From: Gemmatimonadota bacterium
Lineage (GTDB): Bacteria; Gemmatimonadota; Gemmatimonadetes; JACCXV01
NCBI GenBank assembly: GCA_013696835.1
Contig: JACCXV010000123.1
Span: 1-6,528 of the forward strand
Length of the DNA stretch: 6,528 nt
Direction of reading: 5' to 3'
In this document: positions 1 through 6,528 of the stretch, piece after piece
Layout of the letters: the number at the start of each line of letters is the position of its first letter
How positions within the stretch are numbered: the stretch's first letter is position 1
Notes under the pieces: model-generated
Told to the model about the DNA's origin: nothing
The model's database searches: none
The model's input: the letters and a program-made list of their open reading frames with translations, nothing else
Program-made: the position numbers and the translations under genes

Positions 1-1
1 G

Positions 2-604
2 CCCCTGCGCTGGCCTCTCGCGGAGGTGCCCGGCGCGCTCGAGCGGCACGCGCGCTGGATCGCCCGCACGCTCGCGCGGCAACGACGCCGCAGCCTGGCC
101 GCCTCGCGCCTGCGGGTGGCTGACGGCGAGCGCCTCGGCCTGCTTGGGGAGGAGCTCACGCTGCGCTTCCTCCCCGATCCGTCGGCCGATGCGCGCTCCC
201 GCGTCTGGCGCGACGGCTCCGAGATCCTCGTGTCCCACCCCCCTCTCGCGGAGCCGTCGCCGTGTGCTCCCCTGCGCGCATGGTTGCGAGCCGTGGCTGC
301 ACGCGAGATCCCCGCGCGCGTGGATGCCGCGGCCGCGGCGATCGGGCTGCACCCCGAACGCGTGTCGGTGAGAGACCAGCGCACGAAATGGGGAGCATGT
401 TCCGCCTCCCGCGGTGTCTCGCTCAACTGGCGGCTGGTGCTGGCTCCGACGGCGGTGCTCGACTACGTGGTCGTGCACGAGCTCTGCCACCTGCGGGAGC
501 TCAATCACTCGCCGCGGTTCTGGGCACTCGTCGGACGCCACCGGCCAGGGTTCGAGGCGCAGCGCGCGTGGCTCAGGGACAACGGGGCGGCGCTCGACAT
601 CTAG
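2..604 (+). CDS. YgjP-like (DUF45) zinc metallopeptidase, 5'-partial
   Basis: This is the C-terminal part of a predicted zinc-dependent metallopeptidase of the YgjP/DUF45 family (related to SprT and M48 peptidases). The reading frame is open to the window edge. Its first visible residues (PLRWPLAEVPGALERHARWI) match the family segment just before the WI motif, so the N-terminal strand region lies upstream. A GTG at 26 is in frame but is unlikely to be the true start. Numbering from that GTG, the HELCH zinc motif is at 151-155, with His151 and His155 as ligands and Glu152 as catalytic base. The following NHSPRFW places the probable third ligand at His161. The family WGxC motif is seen as KWGAC at 121-125, followed by the usual SLNWRLVLAP strand. 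The protein looks complete at its C-terminus and is probably cytoplasmic. The physiological substrate of this family is poorly known, so no pathway is assigned. SprT is the alternative, but spacing and the WGxC motif favour YgjP. Confidence 0.9.
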   Translation, partial: PLRWPLAEVPGALERHARWIARTLARQRRRSLAASRLRVADGERLGLLGEELTLRFLPDPSADARSRVWRDGSEILVSHPPLAEPSPCAPLRAWLRAVAAREIPARVDAAAAAIGLHPERVSVRDQRTKWGACSASRGVSLNWRLVLAPTAVLDYVVVHELCHLRELNHSPRFWALVGRHRPGFEAQRAWLRDNGAALDI

Positions 605-641
605 GCCTCGCGGCCGCGCCACCGCGCCTGCGCCGGGTTGC

Positions 642-670
642 TTGCGTCGGCGCCGGAGCCTCCCTACTTT
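642..670 (+). promoter_or_regulatory. Weak candidate promoter in the 605-720 gap
   Basis: TTGCGT (642-647) and TACTTT (665-670) are separated by 17 bases and resemble a sigma70-type -35/-10 pair, each matching the consensus at only three of six positions. If used, transcription would begin near 677 and give a leader of about 44 bases to the ATG at 721, or almost none to the ATG at 685. It is the most AT-containing spot in an otherwise very GC-rich gap, which is the main reason for naming it. The rest of the gap shows no RNA gene and no strong hairpin followed by a T run, so read-through from the upstream gene is also possible. Confidence 0.2.
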
Positions 671-720
671 CGGCCCGCGCGGGGATGAGGCTGGGCCTTC
701 CGACCCCAAGCGCACACCGC

Positions 721-2781
721 ATGCTTCACACATCTCTCGACGAGGGCTTCTGGCGCTCCGCCACCGAAGCTCTCGCACCGGGCCGGTCGCTCGACGAGGA
801 TCCATCCCTCGCCGAGCTCTCCAGGCTCATGGCGCGCATCCGCGCCTCGTCCGCCCGTCATCCCGGTCTGCGGCTGCACGTGCTCACCCTCGGAGCCACC
901 GAGGAGGAGCGCGCGCTGGGTCTGCTCTTGGCGGCGCTCGTGGCGCGCTGCGGTCCCACCACGCTGCTAGTCGACCTGGATTTCGCCGACGACACCTGGG
1001 GGCGGCTTCTCGGCTCCGAGGAGCTCGCGGGCATCGTGGATCACGTGGAACTCGGCATCGCGGTGGAGCGTCTCGTGCGACCGACGTCGTGGGCCGGTCT
1101 GCAGGTCCTTCCCGGCGGAACGGCGTCGATGAACCCGGATCTCGTTCTCCGTTCCGACAAGGTGCGCGGCTGCGTCGACGACGCGGCCGCCGATCACGAC
1201 GTGGTCTGCATCGGGCTGCCGCTCCAGGATTTCGTTCACTGGAGCCAGGGCGGCCTGCATCCGGCGCACCGCAGTCAGGCGGTCCTGCTGGGCCCCTCGG
1301 GTGACGAGCTCGCATTCGAGTACGCGATGCCGAAGCTCGTTCAGCGCGTCGAGCTCCTCGCCACGTTCGACGTCCCCCCGCTGGGACGCTGGCGCCACGC
1401 GCTGACGGAGGCGCTGCCTACGGTCGATCCACGTGTGAAGGAGCTCGGCGAGCGGGAGCCTGCCCGCACGCCGGTGCACGCCGGCTCGGCCGAGGAACGG
1501 GATTCCGAGCCTGGCCGGTTCTACGTGGCACCGGCCCCGGAGGTCGCCGCGCCCGCCCCAGAGGGCATCGTGCATGGGCCGCAGCACGAAGTCCGCTCGT
1601 CGTCGATCTCCCGGGCGCTGCGCCACGCCCGGCCCGACGATCTCTCGGGCACCCATGCCTCGCCACGGGCCGATCCGCGCGATCGCGAGGCCGCGGCGGA
1701 CGTCGAGTTCCTGGCCCGGCTGTCCGGCGAGGAGCCGCCGGCGAGTCCCGTTGGCGAGCCGCGCCGGCGTCGGCGCAGCCGCCACGCTCGGGGGACGAAC
1801 CAGGAGCGACTCGACCTGCCCCCCCCCGTGCCTCCCGAGGATCCGCCGCCGTTCCCCTCCGGCTGGGACCGCGACGACGAGAGCGAGGAAGGAGAAGGGC
1901 TGGCGTACGCGCGCACGGCCGACCGCGGCGGCGGCTGGGGCACCACGCTGCTGGGCCTCCTCGCGTGCATTCTGATCGGCGCGGCGGGATTCTGGTACTG
2001 GCGGTCCACCCGCCAGATCCCCGACGGCGAGTTCACGTTCGTGGATTCGAGTGACACCGAGGATGCCGCGGGACCGGCGACGCGGACCGCGGCAAGGGGA
2101 CCGCAGGTGACGGCGACGGGTGTGGAACCGGGTCCCGACGAGGTCGAGGAGGCCGCGCGTGGTGCCGTGGTGGGCAAGGCCGAGGGCGTGGGTGACGACG
2201 GGGAGGGTGCCGTGCGCGACGAGGGCGCTGCGGGTGAGGATGCCGGCGGGGGGGGAGAGTCGGAGAGCGTCGAGACCTCCGCGGGAGCGGCCTTCGATCC
2301 GCCCACGGCAGGACCGGTGGTCGGGTACTCGCTTCACGTGGGATCCTTCCAGACGTTCGCGGCGGCCGACCGCGCCGCGGCGGCGCTCCGCGGCGCGGGC
2401 CGCACGGCGTTCGTGGTACCGGTGCTCCTGGAAGGGAAGGGAGAGTGGTATCGCGTGTTCACGGGCGTGCTCGAGGATCGCGCGGTCGCCCAGACCAGTC
2501 TCGTGCGCTCGCAGGGGGAAGGCCTCGTGAAGGACGGCGCCGTGCGGGAGACGCCCTGGGCGCTCTACCTCGGCACGTACGAGACCCGTGACGAGGCCGC
2601 CGCGGCGCTCTCGCGGCTCCATCGGAGCGGGGTCTCAGCCTATCTCGTGGGCACGGAGCCCGTGCACGTCTATGCCGGGGCGTTCGAGTCCGCTGCCGAC
2701 GCCGAGCTGCTCAATCGCCAGCTCCGTGACCGCGGGTTCGAGACGGAGCTGGTCAAACGCCGGGAGGCCGACCGCCCATGA
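721..2781 (+). CDS. Membrane protein: degenerate BY-kinase/MinD-like domain, TM helix, two SPOR domains
   Basis: This is a 686-residue protein with one membrane span. Residues about 29-222 follow the CpsD/Wzc tyrosine-kinase pattern: an E-x2-R helix (Glu32, Arg35), then VLTLGATEEERA (54-65) where Walker A should be, LLVDLDF (82-88, Walker A'-like), LPGGTASMNP (130-139) and HDVVCIGLPL (159-168) at Walker B. The P-loop lysine is missing and Gly165 replaces the Walker B aspartate, so ATP hydrolysis is unlikely. A Pro/Arg/Glu-rich disordered linker (about 230-405) leads to a transmembrane helix (408-427), then an acidic Gly/Glu-rich stretch. Two SPOR domains (536-600 and 613-683) close the protein, presumably in the periplasm, where SPOR domains bind denuded septal peptidoglycan. 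The frame continues upstream, but that part only shadows the preceding gene. ATG 685 is an alternative start, and neither start has a good Shine-Dalgarno. The stop overlaps smc by four bases. The domain layout is confident, the function is not. Confidence 0.85.
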   Translation: MLHTSLDEGFWRSATEALAPGRSLDEDPSLAELSRLMARIRASSARHPGLRLHVLTLGATEEERALGLLLAALVARCGPTTLLVDLDFADDTWGRLLGSEELAGIVDHVELGIAVERLVRPTSWAGLQVLPGGTASMNPDLVLRSDKVRGCVDDAAADHDVVCIGLPLQDFVHWSQGGLHPAHRSQAVLLGPSGDELAFEYAMPKLVQRVELLATFDVPPLGRWRHALTEALPTVDPRVKELGEREPARTPVHAGSAEERDSEPGRFYVAPAPEVAAPAPEGIVHGPQHEVRSSSISRALRHARPDDLSGTHASPRADPRDREAAADVEFLARLSGEEPPASPVGEPRRRRRSRHARGTNQERLDLPPPVPPEDPPPFPSGWDRDDESEEGEGLAYARTADRGGGWGTTLLGLLACILIGAAGFWYWRSTRQIPDGEFTFVDSSDTEDAAGPATRTAARGPQVTATGVEPGPDEVEEAARGAVVGKAEGVGDDGEGAVRDEGAAGEDAGGGGESESVETSAGAAFDPPTAGPVVGYSLHVGSFQTFAAADRAAAALRGAGRTAFVVPVLLEGKGEWYRVFTGVLEDRAVAQTSLVRSQGEGLVKDGAVRETPWALYLGTYETRDEAAAALSRLHRSGVSAYLVGTEPVHVYAGAFESAADAELLNRQLRDRGFETELVKRREADRP
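1819..1827 (+). repeat. 9-base C homopolymer inside the SPOR-protein gene
   Basis: Nine consecutive C encode Pro367-Pro369 in the proline-rich cytoplasmic linker. A one-base slip here would shift the frame before the transmembrane helix and remove both the membrane anchor and the SPOR domains. It could be a slippage site, a sequencing weak point, or a plain result of GC-rich proline codons. Confidence 0.75.
2248..2255 (+). repeat. 8-base G homopolymer inside the SPOR-protein gene
   Basis: Eight consecutive G fall in the Gly/Glu-rich segment (Gly510-Gly512) just before the SPOR domains. A slip here would leave the membrane-anchored N-terminal part but lose both SPOR domains. The reading frame is intact on both sides in this copy. 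Confidence 0.75.
2762..2767 (+). promoter_or_regulatory. Shine-Dalgarno for smc
   Basis: GGGAGG ends ten bases before the ATG at 2778 and lies within the last codons of the SPOR gene. It is the best ribosome binding site in the window. It supports the chosen smc start and, with the ATGA overlap, suggests coupled translation by terminating ribosomes. Confidence 0.65.
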
Positions 2782-5700
2782 GGCTGGACACTCTGGACAT
2801 CCTGGGCTTCAAGTCCTTCGCCCAGCGCACGGAGGTGGCGTTCCACCCGGGGATCACCGCCATCGTCGGTCCCAACGGCTGCGGAAAGACCAACATCACG
2901 GACGCGATCCGCTGGGTGCTCGGCGAGCAGCGCCCGACGGCGCTGCGCGGGACGAGCATGCAGGAGGTGATCTTCAACGGGACGCGCACCCGCAAGCCGA
3001 TCGGCATGGCGGAGGTCACGCTCTCGTTCACGAACGCGCTCGGCCTCATCCCGGTGGAGTACGCGGAGGTGGCCGTAACGCGCCGAGTGTTCCGCGACGG
3101 CGAGAGCCAGTACCTGCTGAATCGCGTCCCCTGCAACCTGAAGGATATTCGCGACCTGTTCATGGGCACCGGCGTGGGCTCCTCCGCCTACTCCCTGATC
3201 GAGCAGAAGATGGTCGACGCGATCCTCTCGGATCAGGCGGACGAGCGGCGCTTCCTGTTCGAGGAGGCAGCGGGCGTGACGCGCTACAAGGCACGCCGCA
3301 AGGCCACGCTCCGGAAGCTGGAGGCGACCGAGACCGACCTGCGGCGGCTCGAGGACCTTCTCAGCGAAGTGCGCAAGACCACGAACTCGCTGCGCCGCCA
3401 GGTGGGACGCGCGCGCCGTTTCGCGGCCCTGCAGGCCCGCGAGCTGCGGCTGGCCATCGCGTTGGCGAGTGCCGAGCTGGCGATCCTCGACGTGCGGGAG
3501 CGGGAGCTGGGTGAGGGCGTGAGGAGGCTTGAGGCGGAGCGCGCGGCCGGGGCGCAGGCGCGAGCCGAGCGGGAGGCGGAGCTTGTGGCGTCCGAGCGCG
3601 AGCTGACGGCGCTGCGGACCGCGGAGCGCAGCGTGCGCGAGGAGCTGGAGGCCGCCGCGGCAGAGCTGCAGGCCCGCGATCGCGAACGTGTTCTCGGCGA
3701 GGAGTCCCGGAAGCATGCGGCGGCCGAAGTGGAGCGTCTCGCCAGGGAGATCTCCGTCCACGAGGCGCAGGGGCTGGCCTTCGCGCGCGGTCTCCAAGAG
3801 CTGTCACCGGCCCTGGAGTCCGCCGAGTCGGAGGGCACGCGCACGGCCGTCGAGGCCGCGATGCGCCGTGAGGCCGTCAGCCAGCAGGCCACGCGCTTCG
3901 AGAGTGTTCGCGACGCGGCGCGGGAGGCACGCGCCGCCCGTGAGCGACTGGCGGACCAGCGCCTCGAGGTGCGGGGAGACCTCGCCCGGAGCCTGGCCGA
4001 GTGCGACGCTGCGGCCACCCGCCGGCGCCAGATCGAAGCCGCGCTGTCCGCCGCGCGGGGGGAGAGCGCGGGGCGCGGCGAGACGGCCGACACGGGTGCG
4101 CCTTCGGAGGTGCCGGGCCTCGAGGAAGAGCGGGCGCAACATGCCCGCGTGGACGGCCTGCGCGAGCTCGTCTCCGAGGGGGACGCGAAGGTTTCGCAGC
4201 TCGCGCGGGAGCGGCAGGGGGCCGACGCGGAGCTTTCGGCGATCGAGGCCGAGCTCGCGGAGCTGACGGCGCACCGGCGCGAGGTGCAGGCTCGGCTGGA
4301 GACCCTCGAAGGCCTGGGCGAGGAATTCGCGGGATTCGGCGAGGGAGCGCGACGGGCGCTGGCGGCGCGCGACGAGGTCGCCCCCCGGCTCAGTGGGCCG
4401 CTCGCCCTCGACCTGCAGGTCGCGGACTCCCGCTACGCCACGGCGATCGAGGCCTATCTCGATCTCTATCTCGACGCCGTCTGCACGCCCGAGGGGACCG
4501 AGGCGCGCGCCATCCTCGCGTTCTGGCGCGAGCGCAGCGAGGCGGGTGCGGTGTGGGCGCTCGGGGAGACCGGTGCGTCACGGCCGCCGGCGCCGAGCGG
4601 CGAGGCGGAGGCGAAGCTGGTATGTCGCGGAACCGAAGCCGCCTCGCTCAAGGGCGAGCTCGACCGCCACCGCGAGGCTCTCCTGGGCCGGCTGCTCCTG
4701 ACCGAGGACCTCGCCAGCGCGATCGAGCTGCGGCGCATCCTTGATGCGGACGGCAGCGGTGGCTGGTACTCGGTGGCGGCGCTGACAGGAGAGGTCCTCG
4801 AGCCCTCGGGGATGATGCGGCTCCCGCAGCGCAAGCCGGACGGGGCCGGCTCTTCCCGCTTCCACAAGGCGGAGGGGGTTCGTGCGGATCTCCACGCCCT
4901 GGCGGAGCGGATCCGCAACGGCGAGGAGCGCGCCGCGGGAGCGAGGTCGGCGGCGGCGGTGGCACTCGAGGCGGAGCTGGCGGGTCGAGCACTCTCCGCC
5001 GGGCTTCTGGGGGAGCTCTCGTCGGCGGAGCGCGAGCTCGAACGGCTGCGCGGCGCGCGCGGCGCGGCCTCCCGCCGCGCGGCGGAGTTGACCGACGAGC
5101 TGCATGCTGTCGAGGAGCGGCTGGCAGGCGAGACGGAGCGCGCCTCCTCGGCCGAGCAGCTGGCGGCGGATCTCGAGCGCCGGTTGGCCGCCGCGGAGCT
5201 CGAACAGTCCCGGCGCGAGGCCGAGCTGGAATCGACGCGCGTGGAGCGTGAGGAGGCGCTGCGCGCGCTCGGTGCCGCGGACCTCGAGGCTCAGCGCACG
5301 GCCGCCGCGCTCGCGGCCCTGCAGCGAGAGGCGCGCTATCGGATGCAAGGCGAGGAGGAGCAGCGGCGACTCGCTCTCGAGAAGGAGCACGCGCGGCAGG
5401 GGGAGATCGAGTGCCTCGCGAGACTCGCGAGCGACGCGCTGCGCCATGCGGCAGCGGTGGACGAGAGTGCGCGCCGGGTCGAGGATCTGCGCGCCGACCA
5501 TCGCTCCCGCGAGGATGCGATTCGGGCGCTGGATGCCGAGCGCGTGGGGCGCGACGCCCACGCCAGGGCCGCGCGCGCCGCGCAGGAGGAGGCGGCCGGT
5601 CGCCTGCATGCGGTGGAGATGGAGTTGGCGGAGGTGCTGCACCGCAGGCAGTCCATCCGCACCGTGATCGAGACGGAGTTCGGACGACCCCTCGAGGCGC

Positions 5701-6509
5701 TCGTCGCCGACGCGGAGAAGATCCCTGTGCGCCTCGAACCGTCGGAGGCCGAAGAGACGTCCGGTTTCGCGCCGCTCGACGAGCCCGACGTGACCGACAT
5801 CGAATCATCTCGGGAGCAGCTGCGCGCCGTGCGCGAGAAGAAAACGGCTCTGGGTCCCGTGAACCTGCTGGCTCTCGAGGAGTTCGGCTCCGAGAAGGAT
5901 CGCCTGGATTTCCTGGAGGCGCAGTACGCCGATCTGGCCCATGCGCGCGCCGGCCTGCGCGAGGCGATCCGGCGCATCAACGGCACGGCGCGCGAGCTGT
6001 TCAAGGAGACTTTCACACGCGTCAGCGAGAATTTCCGTTCGACATTCGGCACGCTTTTTGAGGGTGGTACCGCCCAGATCTCGCTCGCCGATGCGGCCGA
6101 TCCGCTGGAATGCGAAATCGAGATTTCGGCTAGTCCGCGCGGCAAGCGCGTCCAGGCGGTGAACCTGCTGTCGGGTGGCGAGCGGGCGCTCACGGCGCTC
6201 TCCCTGCTCTTCGCCATCTACCTGGTGAAACCGAGCCCGTTCTGCATCCTGGACGAGGTGGACGCCCCGCTGGACGACGCAAACATCGGACGATTTCTGC
6301 GCATGCTGAAGAGCTTCAGTGACCGAACCCAGTTCATCGTCGTCACCCACAACAAGCGCACCATGGAAGCGGCCGACTACCTCTATGGGGTCACCATGGA
6401 GGAGCCGGGGGTGTCCACGCTGGTCTCGGTCGACTTCGAGCGCCGCCCCGCTGCGGACGAGGACGACGCGACGCCCTTCGCGCGCGAGAGCGCGCTGGTC
6501 GGCGACTAG
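2778..6509 (+). CDS. smc: Chromosome segregation ATPase SMC
   Basis: This is a full-length bacterial SMC (1243 residues; the family is usually about 1150-1250), the core ATPase of the SMC-ScpAB condensin that loads on DNA and extrudes loops to organise and separate chromosomes. The N-terminal head has the LGFKSF start, Walker A GPNGCGKT (31-38), the Q-loop Gln51 and Arg57 in LRG, at the place of the B. subtilis arginine finger. A coiled-coil arm runs from about 170 to 510, a hinge from about 512 to 690, and the returning arm to about 1020. The C-terminal head has LGPVNLLA (near 1028), the ABC signature LLSGGE (1130-1135), Walker B FCILDEVD (1155-1162), the D-loop and the H-loop His1191. All ATPase residues are present. 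The arms are rich in Ala, Arg and Glu and poor in Lys, in keeping with the GC content. The hinge is divergent (see findings). scpA and scpB are not in the window. Only 19 bases follow the stop, with nothing recognisable. Confidence 0.97.
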   Translation: MRLDTLDILGFKSFAQRTEVAFHPGITAIVGPNGCGKTNITDAIRWVLGEQRPTALRGTSMQEVIFNGTRTRKPIGMAEVTLSFTNALGLIPVEYAEVAVTRRVFRDGESQYLLNRVPCNLKDIRDLFMGTGVGSSAYSLIEQKMVDAILSDQADERRFLFEEAAGVTRYKARRKATLRKLEATETDLRRLEDLLSEVRKTTNSLRRQVGRARRFAALQARELRLAIALASAELAILDVRERELGEGVRRLEAERAAGAQARAEREAELVASERELTALRTAERSVREELEAAAAELQARDRERVLGEESRKHAAAEVERLAREISVHEAQGLAFARGLQELSPALESAESEGTRTAVEAAMRREAVSQQATRFESVRDAAREARAARERLADQRLEVRGDLARSLAECDAAATRRRQIEAALSAARGESAGRGETADTGAPSEVPGLEEERAQHARVDGLRELVSEGDAKVSQLARERQGADAELSAIEAELAELTAHRREVQARLETLEGLGEEFAGFGEGARRALAARDEVAPRLSGPLALDLQVADSRYATAIEAYLDLYLDAVCTPEGTEARAILAFWRERSEAGAVWALGETGASRPPAPSGEAEAKLVCRGTEAASLKGELDRHREALLGRLLLTEDLASAIELRRILDADGSGGWYSVAALTGEVLEPSGMMRLPQRKPDGAGSSRFHKAEGVRADLHALAERIRNGEERAAGARSAAAVALEAELAGRALSAGLLGELSSAERELERLRGARGAASRRAAELTDELHAVEERLAGETERASSAEQLAADLERRLAAAELEQSRREAELESTRVEREEALRALGAADLEAQRTAAALAALQREARYRMQGEEEQRRLALEKEHARQGEIECLARLASDALRHAAAVDESARRVEDLRADHRSREDAIRALDAERVGRDAHARAARAAQEEAAGRLHAVEMELAEVLHRRQSIRTVIETEFGRPLEALVADAEKIPVRLEPSEAEETSGFAPLDEPDVTDIESSREQLRAVREKKTALGPVNLLALEEFGSEKDRLDFLEAQYADLAHARAGLREAIRRINGTARELFKETFTRVSENFRSTFGTLFEGGTAQISLADAADPLECEIEISASPRGKRVQAVNLLSGGERALTALSLLFAIYLVKPSPFCILDEVDAPLDDANIGRFLRMLKSFSDRTQFIVVTHNKRTMEAADYLYGVTMEEPGVSTLVSVDFERRPAADEDDATPFARESALVGD

Positions 6510-6528
6510 CCCGCTTTTCGCCCTTCTC

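Noticed and set aside
262..720. N-terminal extension of the SPOR-protein frame up to an ATG at 262
   Set aside because: It would overlap most of the metallopeptidase gene, whose HELCH and WGAC motifs prove that frame. The extension is low-complexity Arg/Ala-rich. ATG 721 (or 685) is a more sensible start.
605..720. A transcription terminator after the metallopeptidase gene
   Set aside because: GGCC-TCGC-GGCC just after the stop can form only a four-pair stem and has no T run behind it.
1037..1052. A parS-like site around CACGTG near smc
   Set aside because: It matches the 16-base parS consensus at only about 12 positions, sits within coding sequence and is not repeated. A second CACGTG at 2334-2339 matches less well.
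967..2622. A 551-codon open frame on the - strand across the SPOR-protein gene
   Set aside because: Its translation is rich in Arg/Ala/Gly/Pro with no recognisable motif, as expected for antisense shadows in GC-rich DNA. The + strand frame has clear domains over the same bases.
2868..2891. Cysteine in the SMC Walker A (GPNGCGKT)
   Set aside because: Cys at this x position and Thr after Lys are tolerated variants in P-loops and occur in other SMCs, so I see no sign of loss of function.
2670..3797. A 375-codon open frame on the - strand over the start of smc
   Set aside because: It lies entirely opposite highly conserved SMC head sequence and the end of the SPOR domain, and shows no family motif of its own.

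Overview
This is a GC-rich bacterial window (roughly 70% by eye). Three protein genes lie on the + strand, and I see no credible gene on the - strand. The organism looks like a diderm bacterium of a high-GC phylum. It has a canonical-type SMC rather than MukB, with head motifs such as DEVDAPLDDAN and GEQRPTALRG, and a SPOR-domain (peptidoglycan-binding) membrane protein. Deltaproteobacteria-like lineages, Gemmatimonadota or Eisenbacteria-type phyla would fit. I cannot assign a taxon from sequence alone.

Region 1 (2-604) is the 3' part of a YgjP-like (DUF45/M48-related) zinc metallopeptidase gene, with its 5' end cut off by the window edge. A 116-base gap follows (605-720) with one weak promoter-like pair and no convincing terminator.

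Region 2 (721-2781) encodes an unusual 686-residue single-span membrane protein. Its cytoplasmic N-terminal domain has the fold signature of a bacterial tyrosine kinase/CpsD/MinD-type P-loop ATPase, but the Walker A lysine and the Walker B aspartate are gone. A long disordered linker follows, then a transmembrane helix, an acidic disordered stretch and two tandem SPOR domains at the C-terminus.

Region 3 (2778-6509) is a full-length smc gene (1243 codons) for the chromosome condensation ATPase. It starts inside the stop codon of the SPOR gene (ATGA overlap) behind a good Shine-Dalgarno sequence, so the two are almost certainly co-transcribed and probably translationally coupled. The ATPase head motifs are intact, but the hinge lacks most of the glycines that are conserved at the canonical dimer interface.

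The most interesting point is this pairing: a pseudo-ATPase anchored in the membrane, with septal-peptidoglycan-binding domains outside, is coupled to SMC. A link between chromosome organisation and the division site is a reasonable hypothesis, but it is inference from gene order and domain content only.
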